From Synechococcus sp. 1G10 (GTDB lineage: Bacteria > Cyanobacteriota > Cyanobacteriia > PCC-6307 > Cyanobiaceae): DNA of 64,000 nucleotides. How positions within the stretch are numbered: the first letter of the stretch is position 1; each line of letters begins with the position of its first letter. Made by a program: the position numbers and the translations under genes. Positions 17,305 to 25,341 of this stretch are shown piece after piece. Location: NCBI RefSeq assembly GCF_002252625.1, contig NZ_NQKW01000008.1, positions 1 through 64,000 of the forward strand. Direction: 5' to 3'. The notes beneath the pieces are model-generated. The model did not search any database and was not told the origin of the DNA. It worked only from the letters and a program-made list of their open reading frames with translations.

Positions 17305-17769
17305 ATGGAAACGATCGAGATTCCGGAGAAGCAAGCCATGGTGGAGGCCCTCAACCGGATCCTGGAGTTGGAGCTGGCAGGGGTGGTGAAGTACACCCAC
17401 TACTCGCTGATGGTGTACGGCTACAACAGGATACCGATTGTGTCGTGGTTGAAGGGAAATGCCACGGAGGGTTTGATGCATGCGCACAAGGCCGGAGGAA
17501 TGGTCACCTTGCTTGGTGGACATCCCTCGCTGCGCATTGGCACCCTGCTGGAAACCCAGAAGCACGACATTGGCGACATTCTTCGCGAAAGCCTTGAGCA
17601 TGAATCGATGGCCCTGAAGGCCTACTATGAATTACTTGCTCTTGCTGAGAATCGATCAGTTCTGCTGGAAGAGTATGCTCGCGAAATGATTGTCCTTGAA
17701 GAAATGCATCTCGATGAGGTCAACAAGATGCTGCGTCGCCCTGGGGAGCTGGAGCCATTTTCAACGTGA
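17305..17769 (+). CDS. Ferritin-like (bacterioferritin-type) diiron protein
   Basis: A 154-residue four-helix protein from ATG 17305. Residues match the bacterioferritin pattern: LNRILELELAGVVKYTHYSL with the first metal Glu, MHAHKAGGMVTLLGG for helix B, and ESLEHESMALKAYYELLALA plus MIVLEEMHLDEVNKML with the ExxH pairs. The haem-ligand Met cannot be assigned safely. Likely role is iron storage or detoxification. It stands alone and is preceded by a 170-bp AT-richer leader. Confidence 0.85.
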   Translation: METIEIPEKQAMVEALNRILELELAGVVKYTHYSLMVYGYNRIPIVSWLKGNATEGLMHAHKAGGMVTLLGGHPSLRIGTLLETQKHDIGDILRESLEHESMALKAYYELLALAENRSVLLEEYAREMIVLEEMHLDEVNKMLRRPGELEPFST

Positions 17770-17951
17770 CTCCCTGCGCCTGAATTCCGGGTCATTCAGC
17801 CTGATCCTGATCGGGCGGCCGGACCGGAGGGTTTCTCCTCCCCTCTCTCAAAAAAGTTTCCGAATCCCCTCCCCACCAGGCCCGCCAATAAGCCAAAACG
17901 GCTCTGACTTGCCACCCTGAGATCAGCGTTCAATAGTCTGGGGGCTGGCTG

Positions 17952-18236
17952 ATGTGGGTCTTCCTGCCAGAGGGATTCGTATCGATCGTGGCCGACAGGA
18001 GCGACCCATCTGGTGGTCGGCTGCTGGTCCGCGCACGCCGGCGGGAGCATCTGGAGGCCTTTCTCGGGGGGCCTGAGGAGCGGATCGAGGAGAACCCTTC
18101 GGCTGACTACAGATGGAGGGCCTGGGTTCCTTACAGCGCCCTGGGAGGCAGAACTCCCCATGAGGTCTACATTGAGACAGAACCCTGTTCCCCCCGTCCG
18201 GAGTTAACGATGTCAGGGGTCCGGGCTGTCCAATAA
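17952..18236 (+). CDS. Conserved small protein of unknown function
   Basis: A 94-residue protein from ATG 17952. The start MWVFLPEGFVSIVADRSD, then GRLLVRARRREHLEAFLG and ADYRWRAWVP, resembles a small family seen in many bacteria with a conserved MW-F-DGF-S-V beginning and a LLVRAR core. The last 25 residues look unrelated to that family, and the end may be altered. No function is known to me. Confidence 0.6.
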   Translation: MWVFLPEGFVSIVADRSDPSGGRLLVRARRREHLEAFLGGPEERIEENPSADYRWRAWVPYSALGGRTPHEVYIETEPCSPRPELTMSGVRAVQ

Positions 18237-18423
18237 AAGCCATCCAACTCAAGCTTCACCTCGGCCACGTGAATTGGATAGGGATGTAAGTGCTCACCAG
18301 TCTCTGGCTACCTCCCATCTCCGGTGAACATCCACGGCTTCTGGACCCGTTCAAGGCGGCCATGGATTTCCCACCAAACCAGCAAGTGCTGCTGGAGCTC
18401 CTGAATTTCAGCTGGACCACTCA

Positions 18424-19707
18424 CTACCTGGCGGAGCCCAGAACAACTTCGATCGCATCCACCGCTCCATGGGCTCCACCGGCTTCAGCAGCTTCTTGGG
18501 CGAGAGCTGCGGCCGAGATACGAAACGATGGCTCCTCCAAAACTCGTCTGACTGCAGACCTAATGGCCGACGGTTCCGGAGTTGCAGTCGCCAGATCAAT
18601 CGACGCACCGGTCAGCTGCAATCGCGCACAGACCTCAGGCTTGTCCTCGCTCTTACCAGCGGTGACCATCGGAATCCCGTGGCGCAGTGCCGCCTGCACA
18701 CCCTGAAACCCACCGTTGGTCACAACCACGGAGACTTTCGGCAGCAGGATTCCATAGGGGATGTACCCAGCCGCCCTGGCATTGGGCGGCAGGGGACCGA
18801 GGGCATCAAGCCCCCCATCAAGGCGGCCCGTGCAGGCCACAACCAGCACAGGCTCATCCGCAAGTGCCTCAAGCGTGGGGCGCAGGAGCTGAGTTGGGTC
18901 ATTGCTGATGGTGCCCTGACTGACGTGAACCACCGTGGTGTTATCGAGTTCACCCCACCACGCCGGAGGTGCGAACGCTTCATCTTTGTTCTCCAGCAGA
19001 GGTCCGACAAAGACCACCTGGCGTGGACAGTCTGGCCTTGGATACTCAAAGCTCTGCACCGTCCCGCTGAGAACGAGGTGCGGTGAGACAACATCAAACA
19101 GCCAGGGCCGCATCGGTGGCAAAGACAGAGCTGCTCTGGCTTGATCAGCGCTGCGGCGCAGCGATCGGAACAGCACGTTGCGTACCAGACCCTGCAGCAG
19201 TCGGTTGCGGATCCGGCCCAGCCAGGAATCATCCGGAGGCAATGAAAGCCCAAACGGTGCCAGCGCGCGACTGGGCAACGTCAGGACGGTGCAACACAAC
19301 TGAACCCAGGGACGCCCGGTGCATTCCGACCACCAGGCACCCGCCATCAGAAAGCTGTCGCACACCAAAAGATCTGCGGGAGACTCCTCGTGCAGGCGGA
19401 TCAGATCCCTGCAGAAGCCCTCGGAGGGGCTGATAAAGAACGTGCCGAGATCAAAGCGCAACTTCGCAAGACCGCGCAGTCGATCACGAACAGCCTGCAG
19501 GTTTTCGGGCACAAGATCAGGGCGGGAGTAATCAAAGCCCTGCTGGAAACCACAAAATTCAGCACCCGTACCCTCGACGCGGTCCCGGAAAGCCGCTCCA
19601 GCCAGCCAGCGCACCCGATGACCACGGCTGACAAGCTCCCGGGCAAGGGCCAGCATCGGCTTGACATGGCCGAATACCGGGACAGACAGCAGAAGGATTT
19701 CGGCCAC
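18424..19707 (-). CDS. Glycosyltransferase, GT1 / MGT-like family
   Basis: A 427-residue GT-B protein. The N-terminal domain begins ILLLSVPVFGHVKPMLALAR with the acceptor-side His, followed by ELVSRGHRVRWLAG. The C-terminal domain has VVHVSQGTISNDPTQLLRPT and the nucleotide-sugar loop VVVTNGGFQGVQAALRHGIP, close to the HGG(X)nQ signature of macrolide and UDP-sugar transferases although the His is replaced. Probable role is glycosylation of a lipid or secondary metabolite. The minus-strand frame of the broken ArdC gene runs through its 5' part in another register. Confidence 0.9.
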   Translation of the reverse strand: MAEILLLSVPVFGHVKPMLALARELVSRGHRVRWLAGAAFRDRVEGTGAEFCGFQQGFDYSRPDLVPENLQAVRDRLRGLAKLRFDLGTFFISPSEGFCRDLIRLHEESPADLLVCDSFLMAGAWWSECTGRPWVQLCCTVLTLPSRALAPFGLSLPPDDSWLGRIRNRLLQGLVRNVLFRSLRRSADQARAALSLPPMRPWLFDVVSPHLVLSGTVQSFEYPRPDCPRQVVFVGPLLENKDEAFAPPAWWGELDNTTVVHVSQGTISNDPTQLLRPTLEALADEPVLVVACTGRLDGGLDALGPLPPNARAAGYIPYGILLPKVSVVVTNGGFQGVQAALRHGIPMVTAGKSEDKPEVCARLQLTGASIDLATATPEPSAIRSAVRRVLEEPSFRISAAALAQEAAEAGGAHGAVDAIEVVLGSAR

Positions 19708-20555
19708 AGGCTGTTCAGATCACGTCTTTGGATGATGGTTGTTCGCTTCTTCCACCGGAGTAGTGGCATCTCGCTGCCGATCTCCAACCGATCACCCAGC
19801 AGCACCGCCCCAAGCTCAGCGACCAGCTCCTCACGGGCATAGCGCGGCTTCCCGAAGGCACCGCCCAGATCCCGCTTCAGGCGGGATTCGTGGCCTGTGG
19901 AGTGGATCTGCTCATGGGCCCAGGTGGCGCAGAATGGACCGGGTGAGTGGAAGCTGGCGCGATCGGGCAGCTGGATCCGATCGATGCCGGGCAGATAGCA
20001 GGCCCGATCCCCCCCGAAGCTGACCGGCACCGGCCAGGCAGCCACCACGGCTTCCGCCGCTTCCAGGCGCTCGGGCTCCGGCCTGGGCTCCACGCCTTCT
20101 GCCGCTTTGCGTGCTTCGATCAGGCCGGGAAGGACCTCGCCCTCGAGATCGGCGGCATTGAAGACCGCCACCGGCCGGTAGCTGGCCCAGCTACGCACGT
20201 TGACTTCACCGCCTTCGCCTGGCTCCTCGCGGCTGTGCAGCTGCGGCCGCAAGATGTGAACCGCCTTGCTGCCCTTGCGGGGGAAGATCCCGAGCATCTT
20301 GGCCTCGGCAAAGCCGCACCAGAACGGCAGAGCAGAACCTCGGATGTGCATTCCGAGCGTGAGCAGGATCGGATTGGCGCCGCGGTAGCGATGACCCGAG
20401 ATCAAGTTGACGTGGTGGCCACCGCCAGTGCCATCCCATGGCCGCCGCCAGGGGGCCGAGCCGGCCTCCATCAGCTCGATCAAGGCGGCAACGATCTTTT
20501 CCTCGGCCGTGGGGCCAGCGATGCTTTTGCGGGAACGGGACTTGGACGCGGCCAT
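19401..20555 (-). pseudogene. ArdC-like antirestriction protein with lost C-terminus
   Basis: From ATG 20555 the first 262 residues are ArdC. They comprise an N-terminal ssDNA-binding domain (AEEKIVAALIELMEAGSAPW, NPILLTLGMHIRGS, WCGFAEAKMLGIFPRKGSKA) and a zincin-like peptidase domain with HEQIH at residues 214-218. After GDRLEIGSE (about 19770) the homology stops, and the frame continues to 19401 through DNA that codes for the glycosyltransferase in another frame. The missing segment (HATYLGHWVELLKE onward) exists in a second fragment at 52876-53229. ArdC proteins protect incoming mobile DNA from restriction. It marks the left part of the phage-like island, and one of the hairpin leaders precedes it. 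Confidence 0.8.
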
Positions 20556-20585
20556 GAAAGGCAAAGCGCGGGACGCCCGAGTGGT

Positions 20586-20655
20586 GCCCCGCGTAGGCAA
20601 GGGCGGCGACGGCGCCTGTCGCCAAGCCGCTTGCGTCAGCCCTTGCCCGTGGGGC
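20586..20655 (-). repeat. Hairpin leader repeat R1 (upstream of ArdC)
   Basis: GCCCCGCG-TA-GGCAAGGGC pairs with GCCCTTGCC-CGTGGGGC, giving about 17 bp with a 2-nt bulge. An internal small hairpin GGCGAC/GTCGCC lies inside. The end is 31 nt before the ArdC ATG. It shares the GGCAAGGG/CCCTTGCC core with R2-R5. Confidence 0.65.
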
Positions 20656-20819
20656 GACCATGAGGAAGCCCGTGCAACTGTTCCCATGCCCCTTCCGGGA
20701 GGCGGGCGCTCGTTGTTCTGAGGTGTGGGACCGCGGGCCATGCTGCTCGCGAGCGTGAGAAGGCCACGGTCTTTCGACTACGATGTACTCACATACCCGT
20801 ACGTACAAGTCAGAACGCC

Positions 20820-21074
20820 ATGGACGTGCTTCCCAGCAAGGTGTTCATGAATGGCAACAGCCAGGCCGTGCGCATCCCCGCCGAGTTCCGACTTGCCACC
20901 GACCGGGTGCAGATCACCCGCAGCCCCAGCGGTGATCTGATCATTCATCCCTGTCCGCCCCAGCGTGGCCAGGCCCTGCTTGACACCCTCGCGGGCTTTG
21001 AGCCCAGCTTCGTGGCCAGCCTGCAGGCGCTGCAGGCCAGTCCGAGCCCGGTGCAGGACCGGGAGACCCTTTGA
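20820..21074 (+). CDS. VapB-type antitoxin (AbrB/SpoVT fold)
   Basis: An 84-residue protein from ATG 20820. The swapped-hairpin DNA-binding fold is visible in PSKVFMNGNSQAVRIPAEFR followed by VQITRSPSGDLIIHP. The C-terminal 30 residues form the toxin-binding tail. The stop overlaps the toxin start (TTGA at 21071-21074), a sign of tight coupling. Upstream, a GTACGTAC palindrome near 20801 is a plausible autoregulatory operator. Confidence 0.88.
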   Translation: MDVLPSKVFMNGNSQAVRIPAEFRLATDRVQITRSPSGDLIIHPCPPQRGQALLDTLAGFEPSFVASLQALQASPSPVQDRETL

Positions 21075-21484
21075 TCTACCTGCTCGACACCAACATCCTC
21101 ATCTACCTGATCAAGAACCGGCCGCCGCAGGTGGCCGAGCGCATCGATCAACTCGCCGGTGACGACAGCCTGGCGATGTCGTTCATCACCTGGGCCGAAC
21201 TGCTGCGCGGTGCCGAGGGCAGCCAGCGCCGCGAGGCCACCCTCCAGCAGCTCGATGCCCTGGCCCGGCAGATGCCGGTGCTCTACCCCGATGGCCCTGC
21301 CATCTGCCGCCATTACGCCGTTCAGGCCAACACCCTCAAGCGGCAGGCCACACCCATCGGCGGCAACGATCTCTGGATCGCCTGCCATGCCCTGGCCCTT
21401 GGCGCCACCCTGGTGAGCCACAACGTGCGTGAATTCGCCCGCATCGAAGGTCTGGCCCTGGTGGATTGGGCCGCAGCGGGATAA
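21071..21484 (+). CDS. VapC-type PIN-domain toxin
   Basis: A 137-residue PIN protein from TTG 21071. Acidic metal-site residues are in LLDTNILIYLI (first Asp), TWAELLRGAEGS (Glu) and GGNDLWIACHALALGATLVS (Asp). PIN toxins are Mg-dependent RNases that block growth by cutting initiator tRNA or rRNA. It forms a full VapBC module with the overlapping antitoxin gene. Confidence 0.9.
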   Translation: MIYLLDTNILIYLIKNRPPQVAERIDQLAGDDSLAMSFITWAELLRGAEGSQRREATLQQLDALARQMPVLYPDGPAICRHYAVQANTLKRQATPIGGNDLWIACHALALGATLVSHNVREFARIEGLALVDWAAAG

Positions 21485-21640
21485 GCGATGGAACTTTGCA
21501 TGTCAGGCGACAACGAAGACTGAACCAGATCAATCACGCAGGCGACGATCGCCTCCAGCGGCGCACTTGAGTCAGTGAGAAAGCCTGAGCGCCGCATTTC
21601 TAGCCAACTTTCTAAAGTAGTCACAAAAGCAGCAGTGCCC

Positions 21641-21867
21641 ATGGCTGATGTGGTCGCAAAGCAGGTGTCGGTGCGGGATCTCAAGACCCACCTCAAATCA
21701 CCGCCGTGAAGCAGCCAGATCCATCCTCCTCGCCGCATCCGCTGCAGAAAGCGATCGATGCCGGCGTCATCACCTGGAACGGCCAGAAGCCGGTCTTTCC
21801 TCCGCCGGTGAAGTTGAACGATGGCGGGAAGCTCGTGAGTGAGACCGTGCTGGAAGGCCGGGATTGA
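21641..21867 (+). pseudogene. Phd/YefM-type antitoxin with an internal deletion
   Basis: Starts MADVVAKQVSVRDLKTHLKS, the beginning of a Phd-family antitoxin, then meets a TGA after 22 codons. In another frame the typical C-terminus LQKAIDAGVITWNGQKPVFP continues to EGRD and stops at 21867. About 25 codons, including the VITxRxRPVA block, are missing. It lies just before a PIN toxin gene and was presumably its antitoxin. Confidence 0.65.
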
Positions 21868-21868
21868 G

Positions 21869-22432
21869 ATGGTGATCCTGTTCTGCGACACCAGTGCGCT
21901 GATCAAGCTGCTGATCAGCGAGCCTGGCTCCGATCAGATGTTGCAAGCCAGCATTGAAGCCGAGGCCATTGCGGTGTGCCGGATCACCTGGGCAGAAGTC
22001 ATGGCGGGCATGGGCCGCCGTGGGCGAGAGGTCCCCGGCGATGCCGTGATGCTCGAGCAGGCCGGCGTGCAACTGATCCAGAGCTGGCCGCTCTGCACGA
22101 TCGTCGAGGTCAGCCAGAGCCTCGTCGAGACAGCCGGGCGGTTTGCTGATGTCTTTGCCTTGCGTGCCTACGACAGCGTGCAGCTGGCAGCAGCCCATGA
22201 ACTGCAGATCAACAGTGAACAACCGCTGACCTTTGCCTGCTTCGATCGCCGGCTCAAGCAGGCTGTGGCGCTGCTGCAGATGGAGGTTCTTTCATGGGCA
22301 GCGCACTCCCACCTGTTGGCAGCCGATCTGCTCAGGGATGGGCGGGACCGTGCTGGTGGTCAGCTGGCAGGGGCTGACCGGCATCGTCGAGCAGCTCCAC
22401 GCTTTCCTGCTCGTTTGGGTCGGAGCGGGTGA
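21869..22432 (+). CDS. VapC-like PIN-domain protein with an aberrant C-terminal tail
   Basis: Starts at ATG 21869. It has VILFCDTSALIKLLISEPGS with the first Asp, TWAEVMAGMGRRG with a Glu, and FALRAYDSVQLAAAHELQ plus FACFDRRLKQAVALLQMEVL, a complete PIN domain of about 140 residues. After that the frame runs 45 residues into sequence antisense to the cupin gene, so the native stop has been lost. With its antitoxin broken, the protein must be harmless, silent or held by another antitoxin. Confidence 0.7.
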   Translation: MVILFCDTSALIKLLISEPGSDQMLQASIEAEAIAVCRITWAEVMAGMGRRGREVPGDAVMLEQAGVQLIQSWPLCTIVEVSQSLVETAGRFADVFALRAYDSVQLAAAHELQINSEQPLTFACFDRRLKQAVALLQMEVLSWAAHSHLLAADLLRDGRDRAGGQLAGADRHRRAAPRFPARLGRSG

Positions 22433-22892
22433 CGATCGCGATCGCTGGCTCCGTGGCGCTGAGATTCACCGGTTGATGGGGTAGATCGGCTGGAATGAAG
22501 ATGAAATCGCCGGCGCGGTTAACCACCCGCTGGCGCAGACCGGCGCCATATCGGGTCTCCACCGTTCCCTGCAGCAGATAGATCGCCGTCTCGTAGTTGC
22601 GGTGGCGATGAGCCCTGGCTTTGGCACCGGGCGGTATGACGATGCGGTTGAGCGAGAGCGTGCGGGCCCCGCTGTTGGCACCAGAGATGCCCACGAATCG
22701 CCCAAGACCCTGGCGGCTGTCTTGCTGCGTGGCTGGCCGCACCGTGATGACCCCGCCGTCGCCAGGTCGGCCGATCACCTCGTCTGTGCGGGCAGGCGAT
22801 GCCTGCGCCAGCAGCCCCAGTCCACAGATCAGAGCTAGTGAACGGCCGTCAGTCAGCACACCCACCTCTGCAATGGCCCCAATCTGTTCCAA
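22332..22892 (-). CDS. Cupin-domain protein
   Basis: A 186-residue protein. The N-terminal 35 residues include a hydrophobic stretch, SLALICGLGLLAQASP, suggestive of export. The cupin barrel is clear: PPGAKARAHRHRNYETAIYL (motif 1 His and Glu residues), then GDFIFIPADLPHQPVNLSAT (motif 2). Such proteins bind a metal and act as isomerases, oxygenases or sensors; no substrate can be named. Its 3' end is overlapped by the readthrough tail of the PIN toxin on the other strand. Confidence 0.85.
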   Translation of the reverse strand: MEQIGAIAEVGVLTDGRSLALICGLGLLAQASPARTDEVIGRPGDGGVITVRPATQQDSRQGLGRFVGISGANSGARTLSLNRIVIPPGAKARAHRHRNYETAIYLLQGTVETRYGAGLRQRVVNRAGDFIFIPADLPHQPVNLSATEPAIAIVTRSDPNEQESVELLDDAGQPLPADHQHGPAHP

Positions 22893-23002
22893 ATCAGGCG
22901 CAGACGGCTTTACCGGTCAAGCCTTTTGGTGGTGGTGAACCACGTAGCCAGTGCCGTCTGTTGATCCGCTCTGGCAAGAGCTGTGGATAGGCAAGAGGTT
23001 CG

Positions 23003-23191
23003 ATGGCTGGAGCACGAGAGGCACTGGCAGCTCTGCTGGGAGAAGCGCCGGCGGAGCCTGCTGAACCCGGGCCCTGGCGAGCCACGGCGGCCATGACCGG
23101 TGGCCTGGTGCAGATCAGCAACAACCGCGAGTCGCGGGTGATCCGCAAGGCGGAACTGGAGAGTTACCTGCGTAAGGGCAAAGCCTGGTGA
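23003..23191 (+). CDS. Small unknown protein
   Basis: A 62-residue frame divergent from the cupin gene. The C-terminal part, GLVQISNNRESRVIRKAELE, looks like a folded small domain and somewhat recalls phage gpW-type joining proteins, but that is weak. The Ala/Pro-rich start may be non-coding. GC and codon use fit the surrounding island. Confidence 0.4.
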   Translation: MAGAREALAALLGEAPAEPAEPGPWRATAAMTGGLVQISNNRESRVIRKAELESYLRKGKAW

Positions 23192-23252
23192 GGGGCAGGG
23201 CCCCGAGGGACAGAGCCCCGAAAGGGCTGGCGGGCACCAGCCCCTGATCGCC

Positions 23253-23564
23253 TCAGGCGGCGGCTGCCTCTGTGGCATGGGCGCGATCACGATCGGCTTC
23301 CAGCTGGCACCTCCCTAGAAATTCCTGTTGCGCGAGGAGGAAATCATCGATCTCCTTGATGCGGGAGAGGAACTCCTCCATCGCGGGGATCAGCTCTTCT
23401 TCCAGCAGGGTGATCTCCTCCTCGCCATAGGGCTGATCACTGATCCAGGACCGCTGGATCGGGCTGCATCGCTGAGAGCGCAGGATCTGCAGCAGGTGCA
23501 GGTGGCACTGCTCGATCAGGCCAACGGGATCTTTGCGGGCGATCGCATCGAGATAGCAGGACAT
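23253..23564 (-). CDS. Unknown helical protein of the phage-like island
   Basis: From ATG 23564 it is 103 residues, nearly all helical and acidic: IARKDPVGLIEQCHLHLLQI, EEEITLLEEELIPAMEEFLS, IDDFLLAQQEFLGRCQLE. No family recognised. Its leader carries hairpin repeat R2, ending 41 nt before the start, which groups it with the other leftward island genes. Confidence 0.65.
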   Translation of the reverse strand: MSCYLDAIARKDPVGLIEQCHLHLLQILRSQRCSPIQRSWISDQPYGEEEITLLEEELIPAMEEFLSRIKEIDDFLLAQQEFLGRCQLEADRDRAHATEAAAA

Positions 23565-23604
23565 GGCCGATGGCACCTCGGTGGCGCGGTGACGGGACGC
23601 CCGC

Positions 23605-23684
23605 CAGTCCGCCGGGAAGGCAAGGGGCGGCCACCGCGCAGCGGCCTGGCCGACTCGCGCAGCCCTTGCCCCCGGCGGAGACTG
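23605..23684 (-). repeat. Hairpin leader repeat R2
   Basis: CAGTC-CGCCGGG-AA-GGCAAGGG pairs with CCCTTGCC-CCCGGCG-GA-GACTG, about 20 bp of stem around a GC-rich interior that contains CGCGCAGCCCTTGCC. It lies 41 nt upstream of the 23564 start. Confidence 0.7.
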
Positions 23685-23743
23685 CGGCAACCCGGCACGG
23701 CCCCCTCAGTAAGGGGCCGCCCTGAGCAGCGACCCCAGCGGAC

Positions 23744-24070
23744 TCAGCTGCTCTTCTCGGGCTCCTCGCCATCGGCGAAGGCCTCCTCGAACAGCGATGC
23801 CGGGAGTTCGATGAACTCGTTGCCTTGCCACTCCGGCTGGCCGGTGGCTTCCTGGAGCTGGGCCAGCTTGCGCTCCAGCTCCTTGCAGCGGGGCTCCAGC
23901 TCGCTGATGCGGTGATCCTGCTCCCTGACATGGGTGATCAGCACCCTCAGCAGGTGGAAGGTGTTCAGGGGCAGGGCATCGAGATCAGAACCGCAGCTGC
24001 GGAGCAGATCGAGCAGCTCATCGGAACGACAGGTGTTGCGGGGCACGGGAAGCCAGGCGCAGGACCCCAT
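23744..24070 (-). CDS. Unknown coiled-coil protein of the phage-like island
   Basis: An ATG at 24070 gives 108 residues, but that codon lies inside hairpin R3. A GTG at 24046 would put the hairpin 21 nt upstream, like the other family members, and may be the true start. The middle has a heptad-like coiled coil (HRISELEPRCKELERKLAQL). The C-terminal NEFIELPASLFEEAFADGEE is acidic. Function unknown. Confidence 0.6.
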   Translation of the reverse strand: MGSCAWLPVPRNTCRSDELLDLLRSCGSDLDALPLNTFHLLRVLITHVREQDHRISELEPRCKELERKLAQLQEATGQPEWQGNEFIELPASLFEEAFADGEEPEKSS

Positions 24071-24144
24071 GGACCCTCCCGGCGCGGGCCAGGGCGGCGA
24101 GGCACGAGCCGCTTGCGCAGCCCTTGCCCCGCCGGGAACCATGG
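24067..24144 (-). repeat. Hairpin leader repeat R3
   Basis: Bounded exactly by CCATGG at both ends. CCCGGCG-C-GGGC-C-AGGGC pairs with GCCCTTGCCCCGCCGGG. It has the conserved TTGCGCAGCCCTTGCC strand seen in R2 and R4. Confidence 0.7.
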
Positions 24145-24306
24145 GATGGCCTGCGCGGCGCACCCCCAGGCGCGGGGCTCCCTGAACTGCTCCCCGAATT
24201 TGGTTGGCAGCTCCCCGAATTTGGAAGACCTGCTCCCCAAATTTGCCGCTGTGATGGCTGCTGGGCCAGCCGCAGCTGGCCCGCTGGCCTTGGCCCTCTG
24301 GGCCCC

Positions 24307-24876
24307 TCAGGCCAGCTCACAGCGGAGGGTGGCCAGGCCGGCCTTCTCCTGGCGCAGGGCGCTCATTGCGCTGATGCCCAGCTCGGCCGCCACCTGGCGG
24401 AAGGAGTGCCCTACGAGGATGTGCAGCCGGATCACCGCTGCCTGATTGGCGGGCAGCCGATCGAGCAGCGCTTCTATTTCTGCGGTGCCTGGCTCTTCCT
24501 GCTGGTGATCTGACTCGGGAGATTCGAGCAGATCGAGACCGCTGGTGAAGGCGCCTGCAGGTGTGACATCAAGGCTGTGGTGCCGCCAGGGGTGGGTGCC
24601 CTTCTCGTGCTCCCGCCTTGAGACGCGGACCAGGCGGCCGTGATCGCGGAGGTGATGGAGCAGCGCGCCCTTGATGCAGCGGCTGTGATAGGCGGGGGCT
24701 GTGATGGCTTCGTTGATCTGGTAGCAGGAAAGCCAGAGCTGCATGTGGGCCACCTGCCGGGCATCCTCAAACTCGATCAGTGGCTGGGACTTGAAAGCGA
24801 AGCGGCGGGCGATGGAATCGGCGAGAGGACGGAACTGGTGGAAAAGGGCATCGGCTTTGGATTGGGTATGGGCCAT
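24307..24876 (-). CDS. Sigma-70-family RNA polymerase sigma factor-like protein
   Basis: From ATG 24876 it is 189 residues, a short two-domain sigma factor. Region 2 is recognisable in FHQFRPLADSIARRFAFKSQ, FEDARQVAHMQLWLSCYQIN and KGALLHHLRDHGRLVRVSRR. Region 4 is in LDRLPANQAAVIRLHILVGH followed by SFRQVAAELGISAMSALRQE, a helix-turn-helix for the -35 element. Element-encoded sigma-like factors often drive element genes. It lies in the leftward block of the island, so it is a candidate activator for the shared promoter-like motif at 28581 and 33054; this is inference. Confidence 0.8.
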   Translation of the reverse strand: MAHTQSKADALFHQFRPLADSIARRFAFKSQPLIEFEDARQVAHMQLWLSCYQINEAITAPAYHSRCIKGALLHHLRDHGRLVRVSRREHEKGTHPWRHHSLDVTPAGAFTSGLDLLESPESDHQQEEPGTAEIEALLDRLPANQAAVIRLHILVGHSFRQVAAELGISAMSALRQEKAGLATLRCELA

Positions 24877-25053
24877 GACCTGATCGCGAAGGACGCGCGA
24901 CCCAAGGCCTCGACGAAGGAAGAGGCCAAGCTGAGCAAGGCCAAGCAGCAGGACAGCCCACCCCGACCAACCGAGCCCGACCACCACGACGGACCCTGCC
25001 GAGATGGAACGTCCGATCACTCCCAGCTCGATCGATCGAGGACCTGCTGTGGC

Positions 25054-25341
25054 CTATTGGCTTGGCGGTCTGTTGCTGTCGCTCAAGGCCTTCCCGCCGA
25101 GCAGCGCAAGCAAGGTGTTGAGGGCGACGCCGAACGCGGTGTGGACGGCACTGTCAAAGCGGGTACACAGCCCTCCCTGGGGCACCAGTCGCTGAGCGCT
25201 GCGCCAGGCGCAGACACCCGCGCCAAAGGAGTAGAGCGAGACCTCAGCGATAAGCACCACAGCGACCAGGCGCAGTAGGAACCGCTCGCGGTTGAAGGGC
25301 CGCTCCTCCACTGGCTCAGGTCTCCTGGAAGACGCCGACAT
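25054..25341 (-). CDS. Small two-TM holin-like membrane protein
   Basis: From ATG 25341 it has 95 residues, a charged N-terminus and two hydrophobic segments, LLRLVAVVLIAEVSLYSFG and AFGVALNTLLALLGGKAL, a layout common to phage holins. Its start overlaps the 3' end of the L,D-transpeptidase gene by 26 bp, so they are co-expressed. A holin next to a wall-active enzyme would make a lysis cassette, but there is no direct sequence match to a named holin family. Confidence 0.55.
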   Translation of the reverse strand: MSASSRRPEPVEERPFNRERFLLRLVAVVLIAEVSLYSFGAGVCAWRSAQRLVPQGGLCTRFDSAVHTAFGVALNTLLALLGGKALSDSNRPPSQ

